This document shows, in pieces, positions 7,953 through 14,996 of a stretch of DNA of 15,988 bases (the stretch's first letter is position 1; the number at the start of each line of letters is the position of its first letter). The stretch comes from Dysgonamonadaceae bacterium (GTDB lineage: Bacteria > Bacteroidota > Bacteroidia > Bacteroidales > Azobacteroidaceae): assembly GCA_031260235.1 (NCBI GenBank), contig JAIRKG010000129.1:1-15988 (forward strand), in the 5' to 3' direction. A model generated the notes under the pieces. It did not search any database. It was not told where the DNA came from and was given only the letters and a program-made list of their open reading frames with translations. A program made the position numbers and the translations under genes.

Positions 7953-8675
7953 TTATACCTCATGTTCGTCGTGGGAAACCGACAATAAAAGCCCTTTTCT
8001 CCGAATAGTTTCGATTTTAATATTCGGATCGTGTGAAAGGTACTTGCGCAGTTTGCAAATGAATACGTCTAAACTTCGGGAAGTGTAATAATTGCTGTTC
8101 CCCCACAAATTTGTCAACAGATTGTCTCGAAGAATGACTTCTCCTCTGTGTTCGTATAATTTTCCCAAAATTATATTTTCCATGTTAGAGAGTTTTATAA
8201 TTTTATCCTTACTGTCCTTGTATTGAAGAATTTGCCGGTCTCTGTCGAAGTAGTATTCACCAATGGCAACAATACCTTTTTTCTCGTCAATGATTTTAGG
8301 ATTTTTGGTTCGTCTCAAAATGGATTGTATGTGAGGATCTAATTCTTTCGGAATGTGGAGGTTTTTAATCAAATTATCTGCATAATGCATGTAGAAGTTC
8401 CGAATATCGTTGGTAGTATGCTCGCAAACCAAAATGATTGGAACCGATTTGTCCTCATCTCTGATTTTCTCAATTATTTTCTTCCCATCTTTGAATACGG
8501 GCTCTTCGATATCTACAACTATCACGTCAGGACGAAAAGAAAGATACATTGCCCATCCTTCTTCTCCGTTCGAAGCGGTCTGGACTTCGTAATTTCCGCT
8601 CAATTCGAGGCTGTGTTTAACACCGTACGAAAGAGACGCCTCTCTTTCGATTAAAAGTAATTTTATTCGAGTCAT
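7953..8675 (-). CDS. OmpR-family response regulator with degenerate receiver
   Basis: This 240-residue protein has a receiver-like domain (1-122) and a winged-helix DNA-binding domain (about 135-235). The DNA-binding part has LSNMENIILGKLYEHRGEV, NLLTNLWG and SLDVFICKLRKYLS, the usual OmpR/PhoB recognition layout. In the receiver, the phospho-acceptor position is kept (Asp55 in VIVVDIEEP) and so is Lys104. However, the acidic pair is Glu10-Arg11 rather than two acidic residues, the conserved Thr/Ser is Cys84, and the Pro after the lysine is Asn105. It may therefore work without normal phosphorylation. No histidine kinase gene is adjacent. Its target genes are unknown. It is converging with the kinase-like gene. 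Confidence 0.85.
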   Translation of the reverse strand: MTRIKLLLIEREASLSYGVKHSLELSGNYEVQTASNGEEGWAMYLSFRPDVIVVDIEEPVFKDGKKIIEKIRDEDKSVPIILVCEHTTNDIRNFYMHYADNLIKNLHIPKELDPHIQSILRRTKNPKIIDEKKGIVAIGEYYFDRDRQILQYKDSKDKIIKLSNMENIILGKLYEHRGEVILRDNLLTNLWGNSNYYTSRSLDVFICKLRKYLSHDPNIKIETIRRKGLLLSVSHDEHEV

Positions 8676-8755
8676 GGTTAAAAATAATAATAGAAATAAT
8701 TAAAATCATGATTGAAACAAGAGAATATCAGAACCAAAGCCAGACGCATAAGAAA

Positions 8756-8763
8756 CAAAATTA
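8756..8763 (-). promoter_or_regulatory. possible -7 box of the response regulator gene
   Basis: On the minus strand this reads TAATTTTG, a match to TAnnTTTG, about 80 bases upstream of the ATG at 8675. No good -33 element is found. The stretch is AT-rich, so the match could be chance. Confidence 0.3.
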
Positions 8764-8778
8764 TCTCTTTTGCGTTTT

Positions 8779-8803
8779 CCGTTTTAATCCTTGATTAAAA
8801 CGG
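8779..8803 (-). terminator. hairpin at the 3' end of cysK
   Basis: CCGTTTTAAT (8779-8788) and ATTAAAACGG (8794-8803) are perfect inverted repeats around a 5-base loop, and the cysK stop codon lies in the right arm. The minus-strand RNA has no U-run after the stem, so this is a weak intrinsic terminator at best. It may instead protect the 3' end. Confidence 0.35.
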
Positions 8804-9742
8804 GTATTCGTCAAAAGCAAACAAAATCGTGGATAAATACCTTTCGCCCGAATCAGGAAGAATAACCACAATCGTTTTGCCTTCGTTGCCTTCGCGTTTA
8901 GCGACCTGAACGGCGGCACACACGGCGGCTCCGGAAGAGATGCCAACCAGTAATCCTTCCTGTCTGGCCAGTTTGCGGCTATTGCGGATTGCATCGTCAT
9001 TGCTAACAAGAATAATTTCGTCAACTACGTCCGGATTATACGTTTTGGGAATAAATCCGGCGCCGATTCCTTGAATCTTGTGAGAATTCGGCTTTCCGCC
9101 GGAAAGTACAGGGGAATCTTTCGGCTCAACGGCGATGATTTGTATTTTGGGATTGTGCTTTTTCAGCACTTCGCCTACGCCGCTGATTGTTCCGCCTGTG
9201 CCGACCCCCGAAATAAAAATATCAATTTTTCCATCGGTATCTCTCAGGATTTCCTGAGCCGTCATTTTCTTGTGAATTTCCGGGTTTGCCGGATTTTCAA
9301 ACTGTTGCAAAAGAACAGCTTTTGGATTACCGTTTTTCAATTCGATTGCTTTTGCAATCGCGCCTTTCATGCCTTCGTGTCCGGGCGTAAGCACTAAGTT
9401 TGCGCCGAGAGCTTTCAGTAAATTACGACGTTCGAGACTCATCGTTTCCGGCATCGTCAATGTTAATTTGTAGCCTTTGGAAGCGCTCACAAGAGCCAAA
9501 CCGATACCTGTGTTACCGCTCGTAGGCTCAATCAGTTCATTGCCTTCTTTGAGGATGCCTTTCGCTTCGGCGTCTTCAATCATTGACAGGGCGATCCGGT
9601 CTTTCACACTGGAAGCGGGATTAAAAGATTCAATTTTCCCGATTACATGTGCTTTCAAATCATGAATTTTGTTGAAATTAACAAATTCCAATAAAGGAGT
9701 ATTACCTATTAACTCCATTACATTTTTTGCAATTTTTGCCAT
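8795..9742 (-). CDS. cysK: cysteine synthase (O-acetylserine sulfhydrylase)
   Basis: This 315-residue, fold type II PLP enzyme makes cysteine from O-acetylserine and sulfide. It has [12 protein letters not shown] at 7-18, the Schiff-base lysine Lys47 in [11 protein letters not shown], the substrate loop [11 protein letters not shown] at 72-82, and the PLP phosphate loop [13 protein letters not shown]. The C-terminus, [13 protein letters not shown], is typical of CysK, and no CBS domain is present. A start at 9784 is possible on paper, but its ATG overlaps the TAnnTTTG box at 9782-9789. The ATG at 9742, beginning [10 protein letters not shown], also matches the usual CysK N-terminus. The gene is divergent from dnaX. 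Whether it belongs to the CysK or CysM type cannot be fully settled, but the length and motifs favour CysK. Confidence 0.93.
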   Translation of the reverse strand: MAKIAKNVMELIGNTPLLEFVNFNKIHDLKAHVIGKIESFNPASSVKDRIALSMIEDAEAKGILKEGNELIEPTSGNTGIGLALVSASKGYKLTLTMPETMSLERRNLLKALGANLVLTPGHEGMKGAIAKAIELKNGNPKAVLLQQFENPANPEIHKKMTAQEILRDTDGKIDIFISGVGTGGTISGVGEVLKKHNPKIQIIAVEPKDSPVLSGGKPNSHKIQGIGAGFIPKTYNPDVVDEIILVSNDDAIRNSRKLARQEGLLVGISSGAAVCAAVQVAKREGNEGKTIVVILPDSGERYLSTILFAFDEYPF

Positions 9743-9781
9743 TTGTCTATAAAATTTTTTAGTGAGATTAAGTTTACGCGA

Positions 9782-9789
9782 CAAAGATA
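9782..9789 (-). promoter_or_regulatory. -7 box of cysK
   Basis: On the minus strand the sequence is TATCTTTG, a perfect TAnnTTTG box, ending 39 bases upstream of the ATG at 9742. It overlaps the alternative upstream ATG, which it therefore rules out. No clear -33 element was found. Confidence 0.6.
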
Positions 9790-9862
9790 ATACATTTCAA
9801 TTAATATAATAATCATATAAACAAGGTATTTTGACTCCTCGCCATGTTAAATAATTTAAAAA

Positions 9863-9893
9863 TTGGGATTCCGGATAAATCCGCGTATATTTG
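9863..9893 (+). promoter_or_regulatory. dnaX promoter (-33 and -7 elements)
   Basis: TTG at 9863-9865 and TATATTTG at 9886-9893, separated by 20 bases, match the Bacteroidetes consensus well. Transcription would begin near 9900, leaving a leader of about 40 bases before the ATG at 9943. The promoter lies inside the longest open frame, so the far upstream ATG at 9844 cannot be the start. Confidence 0.7.
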
Positions 9894-9942
9894 TAAAAAT
9901 ATTTCGTTGTTGGATAATTATAAGGAAATTCCACAATTCACC

Positions 9943-11631
9943 ATGGATACTTACGTTGTTTCGGCGAGAAAATATCGCCCTTCCACTTTTCAATCGGTAG
10001 TAGGTCAAAAATCATTGACCACTACGCTTAAGAATGCGATTACCAACAATAAGTTAGCGCATGCCTATTTGTTTTGCGGTCCGCGTGGAGTGGGGAAAAC
10101 CACTTGTGCGCGTATCTTTGCCAAGACCATCAATTGCTTTCGTCCGGCTCCGGACGGCGAAGCCTGCAATGAATGTGAATCTTGCCGCTCGTTTAATGAA
10201 AACCGTTCGCTGAATATCCACGAGTTAGACGCCGCGTCCAACAATTCGGTCGATGATATTCGCGCTTTGACCGAGCAGGTGCGCATTATGCCTCAATTAG
10301 GGAAATACAAAGTATATATCATCGACGAAGTACACATGCTCACTCAAGCGGCTTTCAACGCTTTTTTGAAGACTTTGGAAGAGCCGCCGCACCATGCCGT
10401 TTTTATTCTGGCGACTACCGAAAAGCATAAAATTTTGCCGACAATTCTTTCCCGTTGCCAGATTTATGATTTTAACAGAATCAGTATTAACGACATTGTT
10501 GATTATCTGGAATATGTTGCCGATCAGGAAAATATTACTTATGAACGGGAAGCGCTGAATATCATTGCCCAAAAAGCCGACGGCGGAATGCGCGACGCTT
10601 TGTCGATTTTCGACCAAGTGGTCAGTTTTTCGCAGGGAAACGTTACTTACAAAACGGTTATTGAGAACCTGAACGTCTTGGATTATGATTATTATTTCCG
10701 CATCATGAACGCTATTTTGCAAAACGATGTTTCGCAAAGCCTCTTGCTTCTGAATGAAATTTTGAGCAAAGGTTTCGACGGGCAGCATATCATTAGCGGG
10801 TTAGCGTTATTTTTCCGTGATTTGCTGGTTTGCAAAGATCCGCAAACGATTGTTCTGTTTGAGGTAGGCGACGCCGTCAAGGAAAAATACACGGAACTTG
10901 CATGCCGTTGCGAAACAACCTTTTTGTATAGAGCGATGGAACTGACGAATGAAACGGATTTGAATTTCCGGTACAGCAAAAACAAGCGGTTTTCGATTGA
11001 ATTGTTGCTGGTGCGGCTTTGCCAGTCGGTGGGTTCTCCGGAGGGCAGCGATAAAAAAAAAATTGTAATTGAGGCGATTGAGAAGGGAAAGATTGGGGAG
11101 ACGAAAGAACTTACGAGTCTTAATGAGATTAAGAAACCGGATGATTTAAATCCTCCCAAAGCTCCTGCCGAACCTGTCCAGTCAATCGCAAGAGTGAGAA
11201 TCAACGGCAGTCCGAAACCGGCAGCCGCACAGCCCCAACCGACACCCCCGCAAGCAGAACCCTCCAATCAAACCCAATCTTTTTCTCAAGAAGATTTGAT
11301 CAAATCGTGGAAAGATTATGCCAACCAATCGGAAAATATTTACCTGAAAAACACAATGTTATATATAAATCCGCTGTTGAAGGACGATTACAAAATCGAA
11401 ATCGAAGCGCTAAACCCCGAACAGGCCGATCATTTCAATGCAAACAAACCAAGCATCAAAGCATATCTTTTTTCGTCTTTGAAAAACAACCGGATAGAAT
11501 TGGATGTCACACTAAAAACAATCGACCATACACAAACATTGTTTACCGAAAAGGAAAAATATTTGTATATGGCCGATAAAAATTCAAGCTTGGCCAAGCT
11601 GGTAAAAGAATTTAATCTTCGTTTAGGATAA
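9943..11631 (+). CDS. dnaX: DNA polymerase III subunit tau (possible gamma by slippage)
   Basis: This 562-residue clamp-loader ATPase starts MDTYVVSARKYRPSTFQSVV, the canonical DnaX N-terminus. It has Walker A GPRGVGKTT at about residues 46-54, a zinc-binding cysteine set in NCFRPAPDGEACNECESC, Walker B VYIIDEVHML, and the sensor motif LSRCQ. Domain III ends near FSIELLLVRLCQ (about 350-361). A proline-rich linker with APAEPVQS and PQPTPPQAEPS follows, then a tau-specific C-terminal domain. Codons 371-373 are AAA AAA AAA followed by A, a ten-A run at the end of domain III. Shifted frames stop almost at once, which would yield a gamma-like protein of about 373-376 residues. The ATG at 9943 is chosen over 9844 because of the internal promoter and the conserved N-terminus. 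The 3' end overlaps the convergent serine palmitoyltransferase gene by 9 bp. Confidence 0.95.
   Translation: MDTYVVSARKYRPSTFQSVVGQKSLTTTLKNAITNNKLAHAYLFCGPRGVGKTTCARIFAKTINCFRPAPDGEACNECESCRSFNENRSLNIHELDAASNNSVDDIRALTEQVRIMPQLGKYKVYIIDEVHMLTQAAFNAFLKTLEEPPHHAVFILATTEKHKILPTILSRCQIYDFNRISINDIVDYLEYVADQENITYEREALNIIAQKADGGMRDALSIFDQVVSFSQGNVTYKTVIENLNVLDYDYYFRIMNAILQNDVSQSLLLLNEILSKGFDGQHIISGLALFFRDLLVCKDPQTIVLFEVGDAVKEKYTELACRCETTFLYRAMELTNETDLNFRYSKNKRFSIELLLVRLCQSVGSPEGSDKKKIVIEAIEKGKIGETKELTSLNEIKKPDDLNPPKAPAEPVQSIARVRINGSPKPAAAQPQPTPPQAEPSNQTQSFSQEDLIKSWKDYANQSENIYLKNTMLYINPLLKDDYKIEIEALNPEQADHFNANKPSIKAYLFSSLKNNRIELDVTLKTIDHTQTLFTEKEKYLYMADKNSSLAKLVKEFNLRLG
11040..11072 (+). promoter_or_regulatory. 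candidate dnaX slippage/frameshift site
   Basis: Ten A residues occupy 11053-11062 and cover three AAA codons in the dnaX frame. The -1 frame gives AAT TGT AAT then TGA at 11070-11072, and the +1 frame gives TTG then TAA at 11066-11068. A purine-rich GGAGGG lies at 11040-11045, upstream as in the E. coli dnaX stimulator, although Bacteroidetes ribosomes rarely use such sites. No strong downstream stem-loop was seen. Transcriptional slippage on A-runs is known for Thermus dnaX, and ribosomal frameshifting for E. coli dnaX. Confidence 0.6.
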
Positions 11632-12822
11632 TTTTTTCTGCAAAGCGTCCGCTTTCGTCAGGCTTTTTTCTATCTTATCCATTGCCTTGTTCACCTGCTC
11701 AAAAGTATGCGTAGCCATCAGAGAGAAACGAATCAAAGTGTCGTTGGGAGACACGGCGGGAGATACGACAGGATTGACGAAAATTCCATTTTCAAACAAA
11801 TCGCGCGTTACAAAGAACGTTTTGTCGTTGTCTCGGATATAAATAGGAATAATCGGCGTGGAAGTATTCCCGATTTCGCAGCCCATTTCACGGAACCCAT
11901 TCAAAGCATAACCGGTCAGTTTCCACAGATTTTCGATTCTTTCGGGCTCGCTCACCATAATGTCAAAAGCGGCGCTCGCTGCCGCTACCGCCGCCGGAGT
12001 GCTGCTTGCGCTGAAAATATAAGACCGCGAATTGTGGCGCAAATAATTGATTATCGGTTCGGAGGATGCAATGAATCCGCCTATCGAAGCCAGCGATTTA
12101 CTGAAAGTTCCCATCACCAAATCGACATTGGGCATCACATTGAAATGATCGCAGGCGCCTCGTCCCTGCTGTCCTAAAACGCCTAATCCGTGCGCCTCGT
12201 CAACCATGATGTTGGCATTGTATTTTTTCGCTAATCGAACGATTTCCGGAAGATCGGCAATGTCTCCTTCCATGCTGAAAACGCCGTCTACAACAATCAG
12301 TTTAATTTTATCGGGCGTACATTTCATCAGTTGTTTTTCCAGTGAAGCCATATCGTTGTGGCGAAATTTCAGTTTTTGGGAGAAAGATACGCGGAGTCCT
12401 TCAATGATAGATGCGTGGTCTAATTCATCCCATAAAATAAAATCTTCCCTGCCGGTCAGACAGGATACTACGCCCTGGTTGACCTGAAATCCGGTCGAAT
12501 AAATCATTGCGTCTTCTTTTCCAACGAAATTTGCTAATTTTTGTTCAAACGCTATGTGGATGTCTATCGTCCCATTGAGGTGGCGGCTGCCTGCCATTCC
12601 CGTACCGTATTTTTTAGTGGCGGCGATGGCTGCTTCTTTGACTTTCGGGTGGTTTGTAAGTCCTAAATAGGAATTGGAACCGAACATTAAAACTTTCCTG
12701 CCGTTAATAATTACTTCCGTATCCTGATCGCTTTGGATTACCTTAGAATAAGGATACAAGCCTGCGGCTTTTACTTTTTGCGGAAGATCATACTTCCTTA
12801 GTTTATCAACAAGAAGATTCAT
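11623..12822 (-). CDS. spt: serine palmitoyltransferase (sphingolipid synthesis)
   Basis: This 399-residue enzyme is an alpha-oxoamine synthase, fold type I and PLP-dependent. The opening LLVDKLRKYDLPQKVKAAGLY closely resembles the serine palmitoyltransferases of Bacteroides as I remember them. It also has LMFGSNSYLGLTNHP, the PLP-stacking His136 in LDHASI, Asp208 and His211 in MVDEAHGLGV, and the Schiff-base lysine Lys242 in GTFSKSLASIGG. The spacing His136-Asp208-Lys242 equals that of the characterised Sphingomonas enzyme. It would condense serine with an acyl-CoA to make the sphingoid base of Bacteroidetes sphingolipids. KBL (2-amino-3-ketobutyrate CoA ligase) and BioF are related alternatives but fit less well. 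It is transcribed divergently from a PAP2 phosphatase and overlaps the dnaX end by 9 bp. Confidence 0.85.
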   Translation of the reverse strand: MNLLVDKLRKYDLPQKVKAAGLYPYSKVIQSDQDTEVIINGRKVLMFGSNSYLGLTNHPKVKEAAIAATKKYGTGMAGSRHLNGTIDIHIAFEQKLANFVGKEDAMIYSTGFQVNQGVVSCLTGREDFILWDELDHASIIEGLRVSFSQKLKFRHNDMASLEKQLMKCTPDKIKLIVVDGVFSMEGDIADLPEIVRLAKKYNANIMVDEAHGLGVLGQQGRGACDHFNVMPNVDLVMGTFSKSLASIGGFIASSEPIINYLRHNSRSYIFSASSTPAAVAAASAAFDIMVSEPERIENLWKLTGYALNGFREMGCEIGNTSTPIIPIYIRDNDKTFFVTRDLFENGIFVNPVVSPAVSPNDTLIRFSLMATHTFEQVNKAMDKIEKSLTKADALQKKLS

Positions 12823-12887
12823 AAATAGTATTAAAATTAACCGGAAAAAATTATTTCAATATTTCTACTTTTTAAAAAAGCAGGATG

Positions 12888-12917
12888 CAAAGATAGGAAT
12901 ATTTTTTAATAACCAAA
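12888..12917 (-). promoter_or_regulatory. promoter of the serine palmitoyltransferase gene
   Basis: On the minus strand a TTTG at 12914-12917 and TATCTTTG at 12888-12895 are 18 bases apart, a good match to the -33/-7 consensus. The leader to the ATG at 12822 would be about 60 bases. Confidence 0.65.
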
Positions 12918-12925
12918 AAACCATG

Positions 12926-12933
12926 TACATTTG
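12926..12933 (+). promoter_or_regulatory. possible -7 box of the PAP2 phosphatase gene
   Basis: TACATTTG matches TAnnTTTG, 50 bases upstream of the ATG at 12984. The -33 region holds only a T-run. The palindrome at 12936-12950 begins two bases after this box, so it would cover the transcription start. Confidence 0.4.
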
Positions 12934-12935
12934 GG

Positions 12936-12950
12936 TGTATTTCAAATACA
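12936..12950. promoter_or_regulatory. palindrome TGTATTT-C-AAATACA, possible operator
   Basis: A perfect inverted repeat with 7-base arms and one central base lies between the divergent serine palmitoyltransferase and PAP2 genes. It follows the rightward -7 box directly. A second small palindrome, ATGTACAT, sits at 12923-12930. Such a site suits a dimeric repressor controlling lipid genes, but no regulator is identified. Confidence 0.4.
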
Positions 12951-12983
12951 TCTACATTCATTGATACTTATTTGCAATTTGTT

Positions 12984-13658
12984 ATGCTTGAAAACGAACT
13001 TCAATTTGAGAAATCGCTTTTTTTCCTGCTCAATGGAAGCGATTGGGCTTTCTTAGATAATTTTTTTTACCTGTATTCTTATAAATGGACGTGGCTGCTT
13101 TTTTACCTGTGCTTCCTTTTTATCTTCATTTATAAGAAAAAGCCGAAAGAAATAACGGGTATTCTTTTGGCGATTTTTCTGCTCGTCCTGCTTTGCGACC
13201 AAGTTTCTTCCGGCTTTTTCAAACCGTTTTTTCACCGCTTTAGACCTGCGCATCACCCCGATTTCAGGGAACATGTAAAAACCGTATTCGGTTATACCGG
13301 CGGATTATACGGATTTATATCAAGCCATGCCGCCAATGCGTTCGGATTTGCGATTTTCACTTCACTGGTTTTCCGGAACAAATTGTTCACCGTTGTGATT
13401 TTCCTTTTTGCCGCGCTGAACGGTTATTCACGGATTTACCTCGGCGTACATTTTATTTCGGATGTGATTGCCGGTGCGCTCGTCGGATCATTAATCGGAT
13501 ATTTAATTTACTTGCTTTATCAATTTGTTTGCCGTAAGTGCTTGAAAATCGAACCTGTTTTTTCGCGGCGGGAATCTTATTTTCTTTGCGGAATTTTTAT
13601 TATATATTTAATATTTCTGTTATTGTTTTGCAATCCGAATCTTAAAATTTTATTTTAG
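12984..13658 (+). CDS. PAP2-family lipid phosphatase (LpxF-like)
   Basis: This 224-residue multi-pass membrane protein carries the three acid-phosphatase motifs of the PAP2 superfamily. They are KX6RP at Lys80-Pro88 (KPFFHRFRP), the SxxH-type motif ISSHAANAFG with His115, and SRX5HX3D at Ser149-Asp160 (SRIYLGVHFISD). About six membrane helices flank them. Bacteroidetes proteins of this size and opening (LFFLLNGSD) include the lipid A 4'-phosphatase LpxF. Undecaprenyl-diphosphate phosphatase is the main alternative, and both act on the periplasmic side of the inner membrane. The frame can be extended to a TTG at 12972, but the ATG at 12984 is the more usual start. It is divergent from the sphingolipid gene, so the pair may be co-regulated. 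Confidence 0.82.
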   Translation: MLENELQFEKSLFFLLNGSDWAFLDNFFYLYSYKWTWLLFYLCFLFIFIYKKKPKEITGILLAIFLLVLLCDQVSSGFFKPFFHRFRPAHHPDFREHVKTVFGYTGGLYGFISSHAANAFGFAIFTSLVFRNKLFTVVIFLFAALNGYSRIYLGVHFISDVIAGALVGSLIGYLIYLLYQFVCRKCLKIEPVFSRRESYFLCGIFIIYLIFLLLFCNPNLKILF

Positions 13659-13697
13659 TGATAGTGAAAACGTTGTCTGTTTATTTTCAAAAAACAG

Positions 13698-13728
13698 TTG
13701 GAGTATGTTTATTTTTTCTCTACATTAG
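13698..13728 (+). promoter_or_regulatory. promoter of the small HTH gene
   Basis: TTG at 13698-13700 and TACATTAG at 13721-13728 are 20 bases apart. The second element has one mismatch to TAnnTTTG. The leader would be about 27 bases before the ATG at 13762. Confidence 0.45.
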
Positions 13729-13761
13729 CGGTCTATTTCGAAACATTAAATTTTTATATAC

Positions 13762-14040
13762 ATGAAAACAGTAACATTTAATGAACTTCGTCGCATCAAA
13801 GACAGCCTTCCTGACGGAAGCGTCCGCCAAATCGCCACAGAGTTAGGTTTATCGGTAGAAACGGTGAGAAACTATTTTGGCGGACTGAACCGGAGCACCG
13901 GAAGTAAATGCGGTATCCATATCGAGCCGGGACCGGACGGCGGTATCGTTACACTGGATGATTCCACAATTTTGGAAAAAGCGTTGGTTATATTAGGAGA
14001 AAGCAGCCATAAAATAACTTCGGTTGCGACCGATATTTAA
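13762..14040 (+). CDS. small helix-turn-helix DNA-binding protein
   Basis: This 92-residue protein has a predicted helix-turn-helix near its N-terminus: DGSVRQIATELGLSVETVRN at about 18-37, where IATELGLS forms the turn and VETVRNYF the likely recognition helix. The C-terminal half (GIHIEPGPDGGIVTLDDST) has no recognised domain and may mediate oligomerisation. Small single-domain proteins like this occur widely in Bacteroidetes without a defined role. The gene has its own promoter and a strong terminator at 14094-14136, so it is a single-gene unit. Whether it regulates the neighbouring lipid genes or acts as a nucleoid protein cannot be told. The start follows from the promoter position and from the helix-turn-helix lying close behind. 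Confidence 0.72.
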   Translation: MKTVTFNELRRIKDSLPDGSVRQIATELGLSVETVRNYFGGLNRSTGSKCGIHIEPGPDGGIVTLDDSTILEKALVILGESSHKITSVATDI

Positions 14041-14093
14041 AGGGATACTTCTTAATATAGAAGCAACGTTTTTTTAATTTATTCAGACAAGTG

Positions 14094-14136
14094 AAGCCGA
14101 ATGAGGAAGATTTCTTCATTCGGCTTTGTATTTTTT
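14094..14136 (+). terminator. strong intrinsic terminator of the HTH gene
   Basis: AAGCCGAATGA (14094-14104) pairs perfectly with TCATTCGGCTT (14116-14126), giving an 11-bp GC-containing stem. It is followed by TGTATTTTTT. It lies 54 bases after the stop codon at 14040. Confidence 0.85.
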
Positions 14137-14157
14137 GCCTTTCCAAATTTTCTACTT

Positions 14158-14309
14158 CGTTGCGGCTCGGCAATCCAAAGAAAAGCGTCATTGCGAGGCG
14201 AAGCCGAAGCAATCCAGCAAACAGAACCCCCACCCGTCATTGCGAGCCGCGATAGCGGCGTGGCAATCCAGAGAAACCTCATTGCCGCCTGCGAAGCCCG
14301 AAGCAATAA
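14158..14309. repeat. cluster of four dispersed repeat copies
   Basis: Four head-to-tail units are visible. A 5'-truncated type A copy lies at 14158-14184, and a type B copy at 14186-14222 (CGTCATTGCGAGGCGAAG with GCAATCCAG). A full type A copy lies at 14235-14277, and a decayed type B copy at 14279-14309. The last one abuts the HepT-like stop codon at 14310-14312. Open frames through this stretch give low-complexity protein and are not genes. Confidence 0.85.
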
Positions 14310-14645
14310 TCAAGGTTTATTTGTAAGTTCTTCTTTTAGTGGAACCAAATCTTCATTGATTGTTTGCCATATAATATGATTTTGTACAGTGTAATACCCG
14401 TGAACAAGAAAATTTCTCATCCCGATAATTTCACCCCAATTAACAGAAAGATTTGCTTCTCTGTATTCTTGTGTGAGTAAATTTGCGGCTTCTCCTATGA
14501 TAACAAAATTATGAAACACAGCATGGCGCAGCATAACATTTGACATAAACTCTTCATACGTATGTCCATCTGTAAAGTTCAGAATATTTTCGATTGCTTC
14601 AAGGATATGTTTTACCCGTTCTTTATCTTGTTCAGGACTTCTCAT
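14310..14645 (-). CDS. hepT: HepT-like HEPN toxin
   Basis: This 111-residue, all-helical protein has the HEPN ribonuclease motif RX4HXY at Arg77-Tyr84 (RNFLVHGYY). The preceding helices (AVFHNFVIIGEAANLLTQEY) are typical of the HepT/DUF86 family. HepT proteins are RNA-cleaving toxins, and in the characterised systems the partner MntA blocks them by adding AMP to the tyrosine of this motif. That tyrosine is present here as Tyr84. The gene overlaps the 3' end of the nucleotidyltransferase gene by 14 bases, giving the usual antitoxin-first coupled order. The stop codon lies at the edge of a decayed repeat copy, so the C-terminus may have been shaped by it, though the length is normal. Stabilisation or phage defence are the likely roles. 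Confidence 0.85.
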   Translation of the reverse strand: MRSPEQDKERVKHILEAIENILNFTDGHTYEEFMSNVMLRHAVFHNFVIIGEAANLLTQEYREANLSVNWGEIIGMRNFLVHGYYTVQNHIIWQTINEDLVPLKEELTNKP

Positions 14646-14925
14646 AAATTAATATTTTATCTTGTTCAGCTGTCGTAAGTGCAAACGATTGCAACATTCC
14701 TTCTTCAACTAAATCCACTTTCCGGCCTGTAATTTGCTCTAAATTGTAAACTATGCCTCCGTAACGAAAAAGTGTGATTTTTTCATGCGAACTGAAGCGT
14801 ATCAGCATATCAATATCGCTTTGGTTATCTTCTTCATTGCGGGCAAAAGAACCAAACAGCCAAGCCTTTTCGACAGGAGATTTGTCTAATATCATAATAA
14901 TATCGTTTAACATTTTAGAATCCAT
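14632..14925 (-). CDS. mntA: MntA-like nucleotidyltransferase antitoxin
   Basis: This 97-residue minimal nucleotidyltransferase carries the GSX10DXD active-site signature, from Gly25-Ser26 to Asp37 and Asp39 (GSFARN, SDIDML). A third likely metal ligand is Asp71 in GRKVDLVEE. MntA proteins neutralise HepT by AMP transfer to the toxin. The open frame extends upstream to 15054, but those 43 extra residues are encoded mostly by a dispersed repeat and the promoter. A TATCTTTG box at 14962-14969 lies between them and the start at 14925, which is why the shorter form is chosen. A Met at 14913 is an alternative start. It is followed directly by the HepT-like toxin with a 14-base overlap. Confidence 0.84.
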   Translation of the reverse strand: MDSKMLNDIIMILDKSPVEKAWLFGSFARNEEDNQSDIDMLIRFSSHEKITLFRYGGIVYNLEQITGRKVDLVEEGMLQSFALTTAEQDKILIYEKS

Positions 14926-14961
14926 GATTGAACTGTTTTTTGCACTGTTTGAATTGCGGGA

Positions 14962-14969
14962 CAAAGATA
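14962..14969 (-). promoter_or_regulatory. -7 box of the mntA/hepT operon
   Basis: On the minus strand the sequence is TATCTTTG, a perfect TAnnTTTG box, 36 bases upstream of the ATG at 14925. A repeat copy begins 28 bases further upstream (14997), so the -33 region lies next to the repeat. No clear -33 element is seen. Confidence 0.55.
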
Positions 14970-14996
14970 CAATATAGTTTTGAATTATACCCGCCC

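Noticed and set aside
9743..9784. Upstream in-frame start adding 14 residues to CysK
   Set aside because: The ATG coincides with the TATCTTTG promoter box on the minus strand, and the usual N-terminus begins at 9742.
9844..9942. Upstream in-frame start that would add 33 residues to DnaX
   Set aside because: A good promoter (9863-9893) lies inside this extension, and the conserved DnaX N-terminus begins at 9943.
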